Source: Streptomyces pyxinae
Lineage (GTDB): Bacteria > Actinomycetota > Actinomycetes > Streptomycetales > Streptomycetaceae
Length of the DNA: 64,000 nucleotides
Direction of reading: 5' to 3'
NCBI RefSeq assembly: GCF_024756275.1
Contig: NZ_JANUGQ010000001.1
Location: forward strand, 620,001 to 684,000
Shown one piece after another: positions 28,424 through 36,880 of the stretch. How positions within the stretch are numbered: the stretch's first letter is position 1; every line of letters starts with the position of its first letter. A model generated the notes under the pieces. That model saw nothing but the letters and a program-made list of their open reading frames with translations. It ran no database searches and was not told the origin of the DNA. The position numbers were made by a program, and so were the translations under genes.

Positions 28424-29403
28424 GCGGCACGAGCAGCACGAGCAGCACGAGCAGCACGAGCAGCACCACGAGTGTGCCGACGGCAGCAGCACCGGACTCC
28501 GGCGCCCGGACCGCCCCGGCGGCCGGCCCCCGGACCGCCGCGCCCGTCCCGTACGGCCGCGCGGTGCTGGTCACCGGGGCCTCCACCGGGCTCGGCCGGG
28601 CCGCCGCGCTCCATCTGGAGCGGGCCGGCTTCGAGGTGTTCGCCGGGGTGCGCCGGGAGGCCGACGGCGAGGAGCTCGCCGGGGCGGCCGCGTACGGCCG
28701 GGTCGAGGCGGTACGGATCGACGTCACCGACGCGGAGTCCGTCGGCGCGGCGGCCGAGCGCGTCGCCGAGCGGCTGGGCGCCGGCCGGGCCCTGTGGGGC
28801 CTGGTCAACAACGCCGGCGTGTGCGTGTCGGCGCCGCTGGAGTGCGTACCGGCGGACCGGCTGCGCTGGCAGCTGGAGACCAATGTGGTGGGCCAGCTCG
28901 CCGTCACCCAGGCGTTCCTGCCCCAACTGCGGCGCTCCCGGGGCCGGATCGTCAATGTGACCTCCGGCCTGGGCACGGTGGCGCTCCCCTATCTGGGCGC
29001 GTACGCCTCCGCCCAGTACGCCAAGGAGGCGCTGAGCGATGTGCTCCGCCGCGAGCTGCGCGGCTTCGGGGTGTCGGTGAGCGTCGTGCAGCCGGGCGCC
29101 ATCAAGACGCCGATCTGGGGCAAGGTGGGCGAGGTGGCCCGGGAGGCGCTGAGCCACACCGACAGCCAGGTGGCCGCCCTCTACCGGGCCCGGTTCGAAC
29201 AGTTCCTGGCCGCCAACGAGCGGGGTGCCGAGGAGAGCCGGACCACCCCGGAGGACATGGCCCGCGCCGTGGCCCGCGCGCTCACCGAGACGCGGCCCCG
29301 GGCCCGCTACCGGGTGGGCGCCGATGTCCGCAGGCTGGCGGTGCTGGCCCGGCTGCTGCCGGACCCGCTGCTGGACCGGTACCTCCGCCCGCTGACCGGC
29401 TGA
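28420..29403 (+). CDS. Short-chain dehydrogenase/reductase with altered catalytic motif
   Basis: 327 residues. The first 45 are a Ser/Thr/Ala-rich tail, with an AGCAGCACG 9-mer repeated five times at 28426-28470. The Rossmann core shows TGASTGLGRAAAL, LVNNAG and a catalytic Ser in NVTSGLG. The expected YxxxK reads YASAQ (codons near 29001), so the catalytic Lys is Gln. The following PG motif (VQPGAIKTPIWG) is intact. The start ATG overlaps the monooxygenase stop (ATGA) behind GGAGGGGG, making it the third gene of the NRPS operon. An NAD(P)-dependent reduction or a non-redox role in tailoring is possible. Confidence 0.88.
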   Translation: MSGTSSTSSTSSTSSTTSVPTAAAPDSGARTAPAAGPRTAAPVPYGRAVLVTGASTGLGRAAALHLERAGFEVFAGVRREADGEELAGAAAYGRVEAVRIDVTDAESVGAAAERVAERLGAGRALWGLVNNAGVCVSAPLECVPADRLRWQLETNVVGQLAVTQAFLPQLRRSRGRIVNVTSGLGTVALPYLGAYASAQYAKEALSDVLRRELRGFGVSVSVVQPGAIKTPIWGKVGEVAREALSHTDSQVAALYRARFEQFLAANERGAEESRTTPEDMARAVARALTETRPRARYRVGADVRRLAVLARLLPDPLLDRYLRPLTG

Positions 29404-29472
29404 CCGACTGACGGCCTCCGGGGGGCGGTCGGGGCCGCCCGTCCCCCGCCCCCCGGAGCACCTGGACCCCCG

Positions 29473-29521
29473 CACACACCGGCCCGTCCGACGGTCTCCC
29501 CGCCGGACGGGCCGGTGTGTG
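29473..29521. terminator. Bidirectional hairpin between SDR and hydrolase genes
   Basis: CACACACCGGCCCGTCCG (29473-29490) and CGGACGGGCCGGTGTGTG (29504-29521) form a perfect 18-bp stem with a 13-nt loop, between two convergent genes. It ends the NRPS operon on the plus strand and the hydrolase on the minus strand. Confidence 0.85.
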
Positions 29522-29534
29522 TGCGCGGGTGCGG

Positions 29535-30356
29535 TCAGGGGGTGGCGTGCACGGCCGGGCGGGGGGCGGCCGCGGCGGTGCGTGCCAGAAAGTCCGTGAT
29601 CAACGCGGCCCAGGCGTCCGGTCGTTCCGCCGCGATGGCGTGACCGCAGTCCAGGGTGGCCAGCTCGGCGCCGGGGATGCCGTCGGCCAGTTCCCGGGAG
29701 TGGGCCGGGGTGGTCAGGACGTCCTCCAGCGGCGAGACCACCAGCGTGGGCACCCGGATCGCCGCCAGGTCCCCCGTCACATCGATGGTGGTGAAGAGGT
29801 CCAGCTGCCGGTCCGTCCCCGGCGGCAGACCGGCCGCGAAGAGGGCGAGCTGCTCCTCCAGTTCCTCCGGGGAGCGCTCGTCCAGCCAGCTGGCGCCGCC
29901 GACCACCAGGGAGAGATAGGCGGCCAGCGTCCGGCTGTCGTCCGTCCGGCCGAGCGCCCGCCAGACGTCGACGACCAGCCGCAGCCGGGCGTTGGGCCGG
30001 GCGAAGCCGGAGGACAGGACGAGGGCGGTCACTCGCTCGGGGTGCCGTACCGCCGCCCGGACGGCGACGGTCGTCCCCATCGAGAAGCCCGACACGGCGA
30101 AGGTCTCCGCGCCCGCCCGTACCCCGGCCGCCACCACCTGGTCGGCCAGCGCGTCCAGGGACAGCGGGGCGTCCGGGAGCGGGGTGTCGCCGGAGCCGGG
30201 ATAGTCCGGGCCGATGACCGTGTGCCGACGGGCCAGCTCGTCCAGGACGGGGCCGTAGCTGTCCCGCACGTCGCTGCCGGCGCCGTGCGCCAGGACCAGG
30301 GCCGGACCCGAGCCCAGGACCAGCGGGGCGGGCGAGCTGTACTGAGAGGTCGTCAT
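29535..30356 (-). CDS. Alpha/beta-fold hydrolase
   Basis: 273 residues, soluble. It has the oxyanion segment LAHGAGSDVRDSY, nucleophile elbow GFSMG, an acidic residue in VVSPLEDVLTTPAHS and catalytic His in LDCGHAIAAERPD. It resembles proline-iminopeptidase or arylesterase-like hydrolases; the substrate is unknown. It faces the NRPS operon. Hydrolases also accompany NRPS/monooxygenase pairs in legonmycin- and pyrrolizixenamide-type clusters, where they deacylate or hydrolyse intermediates, so a role here is plausible. Confidence 0.85.
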   Translation of the reverse strand: MTTSQYSSPAPLVLGSGPALVLAHGAGSDVRDSYGPVLDELARRHTVIGPDYPGSGDTPLPDAPLSLDALADQVVAAGVRAGAETFAVSGFSMGTTVAVRAAVRHPERVTALVLSSGFARPNARLRLVVDVWRALGRTDDSRTLAAYLSLVVGGASWLDERSPEELEEQLALFAAGLPPGTDRQLDLFTTIDVTGDLAAIRVPTLVVSPLEDVLTTPAHSRELADGIPGAELATLDCGHAIAAERPDAWAALITDFLARTAAAAPRPAVHATP

Positions 30357-30643
30357 CCGCGCACGCTAACCGGGCGCCCGGCCGCCCCGGTGGGCGTTCC
30401 GTCGGTTTCACTGCGGTATGCCCGGCCCCGCTACTCGAACGAGTAGCCGCACCCGCCCGGACGTGCGGGCCGCCCCGGGACGGATGGCCGCCGTACGCCC
30501 CGGACCGCGTGGCGGGACCGTACGGCGGGAGTCCGCCCGTCCCGGGACGTACGGCGCGGACCGTACGGCGGTACGACGGGGTCGGCCCGCTCCCCTCGGG
30601 GGCCCGGAGCGGGCCGGCCGCCGGTCCCGGTGCGGGTGCCGCC

Positions 30644-32083
30644 TCAGCGGCGGAAGACGGACGGGTCCAGGGAGACCAGCCGCTTCACCGGGCCCGGCAC
30701 GAACGCGCCCCGGTCCTCCCGCTCCTCCACCGCCCGCAGCGCCGCGAGGGCCGCCCGGGAGCCGGCGTACCGTACCGGCTCGCCCGGTATCGCGCCGCCC
30801 GGGGTACGGGCGAAGGCCGACCCGGACCACTCGTCGTCGGTGCCCAGCACCAGCGAGGCCAGTACCTTGGCCATCAGTTTGGAGGGGCCCACGCCGTCAC
30901 CGGAGTAGCCGGTGGCGTAGCAGACGCCCGGCACCGAGCGCAGTCGGCCGGCGAACGGCACCGAGGTCACCGCGTACTCGACCGGCGCGGTCCACATCGT
31001 GTCCACCGGCACGTCCCGCAGCTCCGGGAAGAGGCGCAGGAACTGGCGGCGCACCTCGCCGGGGCGCAGGGCGCCGCCCCACATGGTGCTCGCGCCCGAG
31101 TTGCCGGGGGCCAGGCCGACCCCGCCCTTGCCGAAGACCAGCCGGCCGTCGGCGGTGGTGCGGTAGTAGTTCAGCCGCTTGCGGGCGTCGCAGACCGAGG
31201 TGGCGTCCCGCCAGCCGATCGCGGCGAGCCGGTCCGGCACCGGCACCGTCAGCACCGTGTCGCTGGCCACCGTGACCATCCGGTCGGCCAATTCCTCCAG
31301 TTGGCCCGCCCAGGCGTTGATCGCCAGCACCACCCGGTCGGCGCGGACCGTGGCGCGCGGGGTCACCGCCAGGGTGGCGCCGTTCTCCCGGCGGAGCCCG
31401 GTGAGCGGGGTGTGCTCATGGATCCGTACGCCCTGCTCCAGCGCCACCCGCCGCATACCGCGCACCAGTTTGGCGGGTTGCAGGGTGGCACAGTGCGGGT
31501 CGGCCACCCCGCCGTGGTGGGACGGGGTGCCGACCGCCCGGCGCGTCTCGTCCGGGCTCAGCTCGCGCAGCGGCTCCACCCCGGCCCGCGCCAGGTCTTC
31601 CAGGGTGGAGTTCCAGGCCCCGCGCTGGGCCTCGGACGAGGCCGCCCAGAGCCAGGGACCGCGCCGGTACTCGGCATCGATGCCGTGCTCGTCGACGAAG
31701 TCCAGGATCTCGTCCACGGCGCGTTCGGACGCCTCGCCCAGCCGGCGCGCCTCCGTGAGGTCGCTGATGGCGACCAGGCTGCTGAACCGGGCCCACATCG
31801 GCATCAGATAACCGGCGTTGGCGCCGCTGGCACCGCCGCCGCAGACATCGGCGTCGATCAGCACGATGTCGGTGCCGGGGGCCCGGCGCAGAATCTCCAG
31901 GGCGGTCCACAGACCGGTGTAACCGCCGCCGACCACGCACACGTCACAACGGGCGTCGCCCTCCAGCGCGGGCGACTTGCCGTCGTCGGGTTCGGCGGCG
32001 AAGGCGTCCCGGAGCCAGCCGGTCCGCCGCTCGGGGGCGGGCGCCTGGGCGGGCCAAGTGGTCGGGATGTCCAGCGCGTTCAT
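30644..32083 (-). CDS. FAD-dependent oxidoreductase of the DAO family
   Basis: 479 residues. N-terminal FAD motif CDVCVVGGGYTGLWTALEIL, then an ASGANAGYLMP flavin segment and a C-terminal GVCYATGYSGDGVGPSKLM cofactor-closing motif, as in glycine oxidase and gamma-glutamylputrescine oxidase-like proteins. Likely oxidises an amine or amino acid with O2. No membrane segment. Upstream lies a TTGACGGC repeat array (32115-32225). The link to the NRPS operon is positional only. Confidence 0.85.
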   Translation of the reverse strand: MNALDIPTTWPAQAPAPERRTGWLRDAFAAEPDDGKSPALEGDARCDVCVVGGGYTGLWTALEILRRAPGTDIVLIDADVCGGGASGANAGYLMPMWARFSSLVAISDLTEARRLGEASERAVDEILDFVDEHGIDAEYRRGPWLWAASSEAQRGAWNSTLEDLARAGVEPLRELSPDETRRAVGTPSHHGGVADPHCATLQPAKLVRGMRRVALEQGVRIHEHTPLTGLRRENGATLAVTPRATVRADRVVLAINAWAGQLEELADRMVTVASDTVLTVPVPDRLAAIGWRDATSVCDARKRLNYYRTTADGRLVFGKGGVGLAPGNSGASTMWGGALRPGEVRRQFLRLFPELRDVPVDTMWTAPVEYAVTSVPFAGRLRSVPGVCYATGYSGDGVGPSKLMAKVLASLVLGTDDEWSGSAFARTPGGAIPGEPVRYAGSRAALAALRAVEEREDRGAFVPGPVKRLVSLDPSVFRR

Positions 32084-32114
32084 CTGTCCCTCTCCATCTG
32101 CGTGTCCTCACGGT

Positions 32115-32225
32115 CTTTTCGGTCTTGAGTTCTTGACGGCTTGACGGCTTGACGGCTTTGGTGACTTCGCCGCCCTTGAGCCCTTGACGGTTTCAACGGC
32201 CTTGACGGCCTTGACGGTCCTGGTG
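32115..32225. repeat. Array of CTTGACGGC repeats
   Basis: A 9-10 bp unit (C)TTGACGG(C/T) occurs about seven times in 110 bp, directly upstream of the DAO gene and downstream of the LuxR gene. Each copy contains TTGAC, which resembles a sigma-70 -35 element on the plus strand. Confidence 0.7.
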
Positions 32226-32274
32226 GTCGTGACGGCCTCCGAGGTCTTCGGGCTCTTCAGGGCAAGGGAACGGC

Positions 32275-34065
32275 TCAGGGGCGGCGGCGCCGGCCGCGCG
32301 GAACGGGCCGGCGGCCGGTGGCGGACGGGGGTAACGGGGCAGCGGGAGTCGCCGGGCCGGCGGGGGCGCGGGGTGCGGGGGCGGCGGGCGCGGGGGCCGC
32401 GGCGGTGGGGGCGGGGGGAGAGGCGAGCGGGGCCAGCAGGGCGGGGGCGAGCGGGGCGCCGGGGCGGCTCCCCGGACCGGCGCCCGGGACGGCGGGGGCG
32501 CCGGCCGGCGGGCGGTGGTGTTCCGCGACCGCCCGGAGCAGGTCGATACGCGAGTTCACCCCGTAGCCCTTGAAGAGCCGGCGCAGGTGGTAGTTCACCG
32601 TGTGCGGAGAGAGCCCCAGCCGGGTGGCCATCTGGCGGTTGGTCAGCCCCTCGGAGACCAGCAGCACCAGCTCCCGCTGCTGCCCGCTGAGCCGGGGACC
32701 CCGGGGCGGGGCCGCGCTCTCCGCCGGTACGACGCCCGGGTACGCCTCCGCTGCCGCCGCTCCCCCGTCGCCGGGTCTCTCGCCGTTCCCCTGGCGCACC
32801 GGGTCCCGGGGTACCGGCTCCACTCCCGCTCCTACCGCGTCCGCTGGGCCCGGCCGGCCCGCCGAACTCGGCTCCGTCACCGGCCGGGCGCCGCCGAAGC
32901 GCTGGGCGTCCCAGGGGCCGGGGCCGTACCCGTCCGCCGCCCCGGGGCCGTACCCGGGCACCGCACCCGGGCCGTACGCGGGTGCCGCGACGGCCCAGGG
33001 GGCGCCCTCGCCGCCCGGCTCCCGGAGGTCCGCCGGGGCGTGCGGGCCCGGCCGGGCGGCGCCGGGCGCGCGCAGCAGGGCGACCTCCTGGTGCAGCACC
33101 CGCTTGAGCGCGTCCGGCACCACCTCCTGGACGGCGTGGCGCATCAGGGCGCTGTGGAAGACGAGCCGGTCGGCGGAGTGCCGTACGACCCCCGTGGCGC
33201 ACGCCTCCTCCATGACCGGCAGCAGCGCGGAGAGCGGGCGGCCCAGCATGGCGGACAGCTCGGTGTACTCCACCTCGGCGCCCAGCACGGCCGCCACGCT
33301 CAGAAACTGCCGGCACTCCCGGGAGTACTGGCCGAGCGTCGCGCGCACCCGGGCCCGCACGCGGTCCGGCAGCCGGGCGCCGGTCAGTTCGGCCTCGGCG
33401 CCGTCGGTGCGGATGGTGCCCTCCTCCCGCATGCCGATCAGCAGTTCGGTGAGCATCCGGGGATGGCCGCCGGCCCGCTCCACCAGCCGGGCCACCGCGG
33501 GCCCGGGCGGCACCCCCAGTACGTCCGCCGCCAGTTGCAGCGCGGCGACCGGCCCGAGCGGGCCCAGCACCAGGCGCTCGTACCGGCGGCGCGGGTCCGA
33601 CAGCAGGGCGCCGCGCCGGTCCTGGCCGGTGTCGGTACGGCGCGCCGCCAGCCAGACCACCCGGTCGCGGTGGACGCCGTACCGGGCGAACGGCCCGCCG
33701 ACGGCACCGGCCCCCGGGTCCAGATGCTGGAACTCGTCCAGCACCACGAGCACCGGCTCGCCCGGGACGCGATGGGCGGCACCGGTCGGCCCCCGGCGCC
33801 CGGACGCCCCGGCCCCCCGGAGCCCGGCGGCGGCGCGGGAAACCGGGCGGGCACCGGCCGGCCCGGCCACGGCGTAGCCCAGCCGCTCGGCCAGCTCCAT
33901 GGCGGCGCGCAGCAACTGGGTCTTGCCGTAGCCCGGCGGGGCCTCGACCACGATCAGGGCCGTACCGCCCCGGCGGGTGGCGTCCAACACGGCGCCCAGC
34001 CGGTCCAGTTCGCACCGGCGGCCGCGCAGCGGGGTATCGCGAGGAGGAGCGAGTGTCGAGAGCAT
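32275..34065 (-). CDS. LuxR-family regulator with an N-terminal ATPase (short LAL type)
   Basis: 596 residues. An AAA/NTPase domain has Walker A APPGYGKTQ (about 43-51) and Walker B PVLVVLDEFQHL. A middle helical region and a Gly/Pro-rich linker follow. The C-terminal LuxR HTH (about 465-525) contains LVSEGLTNRQMATRLGLSPHTV and the helix HLRRLFKGYGVNSR. The last 65 residues are Pro/Ala-rich. LAL regulators are typically 850-1000 residues; this one lacks the long TPR-like middle. Being in the accessory block, it is a candidate activator of the NRPS genes. Confidence 0.87.
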   Translation of the reverse strand: MLSTLAPPRDTPLRGRRCELDRLGAVLDATRRGGTALIVVEAPPGYGKTQLLRAAMELAERLGYAVAGPAGARPVSRAAAGLRGAGASGRRGPTGAAHRVPGEPVLVVLDEFQHLDPGAGAVGGPFARYGVHRDRVVWLAARRTDTGQDRRGALLSDPRRRYERLVLGPLGPVAALQLAADVLGVPPGPAVARLVERAGGHPRMLTELLIGMREEGTIRTDGAEAELTGARLPDRVRARVRATLGQYSRECRQFLSVAAVLGAEVEYTELSAMLGRPLSALLPVMEEACATGVVRHSADRLVFHSALMRHAVQEVVPDALKRVLHQEVALLRAPGAARPGPHAPADLREPGGEGAPWAVAAPAYGPGAVPGYGPGAADGYGPGPWDAQRFGGARPVTEPSSAGRPGPADAVGAGVEPVPRDPVRQGNGERPGDGGAAAAEAYPGVVPAESAAPPRGPRLSGQQRELVLLVSEGLTNRQMATRLGLSPHTVNYHLRRLFKGYGVNSRIDLLRAVAEHHRPPAGAPAVPGAGPGSRPGAPLAPALLAPLASPPAPTAAAPAPAAPAPRAPAGPATPAAPLPPSATGRRPVPRGRRRRP

Positions 34066-34651
34066 ACGGGTGCACTCCCTGAAGGGTCAGGCCGAAGGGG
34101 ACAGGACAATCACGGAGGAGCGAGCAGCGAGAAGAGCGAGAAGGGCTGACGGAGGAGCGAGCGGCAGCACACGAGCGACCAGCGGAACGGGACGGAGAGA
34201 GGCCGGAGCAGGGACCGGACGAGCGCCGGACAAGAGCCGGTACGCGGGCCGGGACGAAGGTCGGCAGGAGGACCGGAACGGGGATCGGGGCAGCCACCCG
34301 GCGAGAACGCCCGGCAGACACCCACGGACCCCACAGGCCCCGCGGGCACCGGCAGACATCCACGGACCCCACGGGCCCCGCGGGCACCGGCGGAAACCGA
34401 CGGACATCAGCAGACATCGGCCGGCCGAAACCGTCGAAAGCGATCCCGCAGTACGGCAACCCGGCGGACCGGCGGCCACGCACCACGGCCGACCCCTACC
34501 ACGGCCGACCGGCACCACGGCCACGTGCCGGCCCACCGGCCCACCGGCCCACCACCCCGCCGGACCACCCCACCAAGGTTCACTGCCGACCTGCCGGAGT
34601 CCCCCGGCAAGTCGCCGGGCCCGCTACCCGGGATCCCGCCGGGCGGCGGGC
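34066..34651. repeat. 586-bp gap with tandem repeats
   Basis: No gene supported. A 38-bp unit is present twice in direct tandem (34313-34350 and 34351-34388, two mismatches) with a degenerate third copy. At 34528-34553 CCGGCCCA is repeated. The regulator promoter on the minus strand is probably at 34070-34150. Confidence 0.65.
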
Positions 34652-36406
34652 TCAGCCCGAGGCGCGGTGGCGGCGGACTCCCACGGTGTGGAACCGGCCC
34701 GTCACAAAGGCGGCGTCACAGTAGACCGCGCCGGCCGCCGGGTTCATGCCCGTGCCGTGCAGGTCGGAGTAGACGGCGGACTGGGTGATGTACCACTGCC
34801 CCATCAGATTGAAGGAGAGCATGACCCCGGCCTCCGCGCAGGCGGCCTCCAGCGCCGCCTCGACCTCCGGGGAGGTGGTCCAGGCGCCGGCCGAGAGGGC
34901 GCCCCGCTCCCGGGCGGTACACGCCAGCAGCTCGACACCCGCGGCGGCCGAGTCCACGGCGACCGCGAAGTGCACCGGGCCCAGCCATTCGGCGGACAAG
35001 GTGGCCAGGTCCTCCGGGCGGGCGGCGTCCAGCACCACCACGGCGGGGGTGCGCACCACCGCGTCCGGGTGGTCGGGGTGGGCGACGGCGCGCGGGGCCA
35101 CGGCCACCTCTCCGAGCGCGCCCGACGCGGCCTTCTCCACTCGGGCCAGCACCTCGGGCGAGAGCAGGGCGCCGAGGACGGAGACCGCGGCGGCATCGTC
35201 CGCGAGCAGCTCCGCCAGCGCGCCGCCGAGGTCCGCCACCACCTGGCGGAAGGACTTGTGCCCCGCGTCGGTGGCGATGCCGTCCCGGGGGATCAGCAGA
35301 TTCTGCGGGCTGGTGCAGAGCTGACCGCTGTAGAGGGCGAGCCCGAAGGCCAGATTGGCCAGCATGCCCCGGTAGTCGTCGGTGGATTCGACCAGCAGGC
35401 TGTTGACGGCCGAGGTGCTGGTGAACACCCTCGCCTGGGTGGCATTTCGGCGCAGCCAGTCACCGAAGGCGGTGGTGCCCGCGTAGTCCACGATCCGTAC
35501 GTCGGGGTGGACCGCGAGCCGGCGGGCCAGTCCCTCGCCGGGCCGTTCCGGAGCCAGGCACACCAGATTGGGGTCGAAGCCGGCCTCGGCCAGCACCTCC
35601 CGGGCGGTGCGTACGGTCAGTGCCAGCGGCAGCACGGCACGCGGGTGCGGTTTGACCAGGACGGGGTTGCCGGTCGCCAGCGAGGCGAACAGACCCGGAT
35701 AGCCGTTCCACGCGGGGAAGACGCTGTTGCCGATCAACAGCGACACTCCGCGCGGCCGGAGGGTGAACGTCTTGTCCAGCACGAAGGGTTCGCCGTCCGG
35801 CATCGGTTTGCTCCACACGAAGGAGCCGGGCAGCCGGGTCTGTTCCTCCACTGCCTGAGCCACGGCTTCGAGTCCCCGGTCCTGGGCGTGTACGGCTCCG
35901 GCGTGGAAGGCCATGACCGGGTTGTGGCCGCTGGTGTGCTCGGCGGCGAGGGCGAACTCGTGCGAGGCGGCGTTGATCCGGGCCAGGATCTCCGCGCAGA
36001 CGGCGGCCCGTGCCGTCACCCCCGCCTCCCGCCACGCCGGCATGGCCTCCCGCATGGCCGGGAGCAGCGTGTCGGGGTCGTGGTGCGGGTAGGCGATCGC
36101 CAGTTCGGGTCCGTACGGCGACCGCTCGCCGCCGTCGGCGGGGGCCGGCCCGACGAGGCCGTCCCGCCCCGGCTGGCCGAGGTCGAGGACCTGTCCGCGC
36201 AGCGCCGCGAGGGCGGCCCGGGCGCCGGCCGCGGCACCGGGGCCGTAGGCGTCGGTGTCCTCCGGGTAGGGCGACCAGTGCGCCCGGGTGCGCACGGTCT
36301 CCCGGGCCCGGTCGAGAGTCGGCCCGTGCCGGTGCGTCAACTCCCGCACGTAGGTTGCCGGATTCCGCCGCCCCCCGGCGGCGGTCACTGTGCCGGACGT
36401 TCCCAT
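34652..36406 (-). CDS. paaN: PaaN-type aldehyde dehydrogenase family protein
   Basis: 584 residues, matching proteins annotated as phenylacetic acid degradation protein PaaN. The ALDH fold shows LLIGNSVFPAWNGYPGLFASLATGNPVLVKPHP-like cofactor segments (given in part) and the nucleophile Cys in YSGQLCTSPQNLL. It likely oxidises an aldehyde or semialdehyde from the ring-cleaved phenylacetyl-CoA pathway. No other paa genes are in the window, so the route is uncertain. ATG 36406 follows GGGAGGAA, so the longer GTG start at 36439 is rejected. An operator-like inverted repeat lies 87 bp upstream. Confidence 0.82.
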   Translation of the reverse strand: MGTSGTVTAAGGRRNPATYVRELTHRHGPTLDRARETVRTRAHWSPYPEDTDAYGPGAAAGARAALAALRGQVLDLGQPGRDGLVGPAPADGGERSPYGPELAIAYPHHDPDTLLPAMREAMPAWREAGVTARAAVCAEILARINAASHEFALAAEHTSGHNPVMAFHAGAVHAQDRGLEAVAQAVEEQTRLPGSFVWSKPMPDGEPFVLDKTFTLRPRGVSLLIGNSVFPAWNGYPGLFASLATGNPVLVKPHPRAVLPLALTVRTAREVLAEAGFDPNLVCLAPERPGEGLARRLAVHPDVRIVDYAGTTAFGDWLRRNATQARVFTSTSAVNSLLVESTDDYRGMLANLAFGLALYSGQLCTSPQNLLIPRDGIATDAGHKSFRQVVADLGGALAELLADDAAAVSVLGALLSPEVLARVEKAASGALGEVAVAPRAVAHPDHPDAVVRTPAVVVLDAARPEDLATLSAEWLGPVHFAVAVDSAAAGVELLACTARERGALSAGAWTTSPEVEAALEAACAEAGVMLSFNLMGQWYITQSAVYSDLHGTGMNPAAGAVYCDAAFVTGRFHTVGVRRHRASG

Positions 36407-36492
36407 ACCCGCGTTCCTCCCCCTGGTTCCCACGGTCACGTGGTCGCGCCCGAGTCACGCCTCAACCGCGTCTCGGTGGCGTCTCAATGGAC

Positions 36493-36595
36493 TGAACGAT
36501 GACCATTCATTCACAGCAAGGGGTGCACGAGGCAAGAGTTAATTTTAAATGTGCATAAACACGTAAAGTTCCAGCCATAATTTGACAGATACCCC
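36493..36595. promoter_or_regulatory. AT-rich promoter island with an inverted repeat
   Basis: The 474-bp gap 36407-36880 starts with this element. TGAACGA (36493-36499) and TCATTCA (36507-36513) form an imperfect 7-bp inverted repeat. Then comes the most AT-rich stretch of the window (36535-36595, including GTTAATTTTAAATGTG) with a TTGACA at 36583-36588. It fits a regulated promoter for the minus-strand paaN gene. Confidence 0.5.
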
Positions 36596-36727
36596 GTGTC
36601 GCGAGTGACAGCACACCGGGCCGCCGTCCGGCAGGTGCCGGGAGCCGTTCGCAGGTCAGGCCGACGCGCCGGCAGGGCAGGGGGGAGCGGCCCGGTGGCC
36701 GACGGGGGAGTAACGGCCACCGGGCCG

Positions 36728-36778
36728 GACCGGCCGGTTCGCCGGCCGGTCGATCGGGCCGGCACACGGCCGGCCCGA
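36728..36778 (-). terminator. Two tandem hairpins downstream of the MFS gene
   Basis: GACCGGCCGG-TTCG-CCGGCCGGTC (36728-36751) is a 10-bp stem with a TTCG loop. TCGGGCCGGC-N5-GCCGGCCCGA (36754-36778) is a second 10-bp stem. They lie about 100 bp past the stop of the minus-strand transporter. Confidence 0.65.
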
Positions 36779-36880
36779 CGGCGGGGGGTTCGACTACAGG
36801 TTCGGGTTCGAAGGGGGCCGCCGACCGGCGGCCGGGGATCTCCGGGTATCGGAGCCCGGCCGCCCGGCCCGGCCCCCGGC

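Noticed and set aside
29601..30446. Plus-strand frame over the hydrolase
   Set aside because: Shadow of the minus-strand alpha/beta hydrolase with its intact catalytic motifs.
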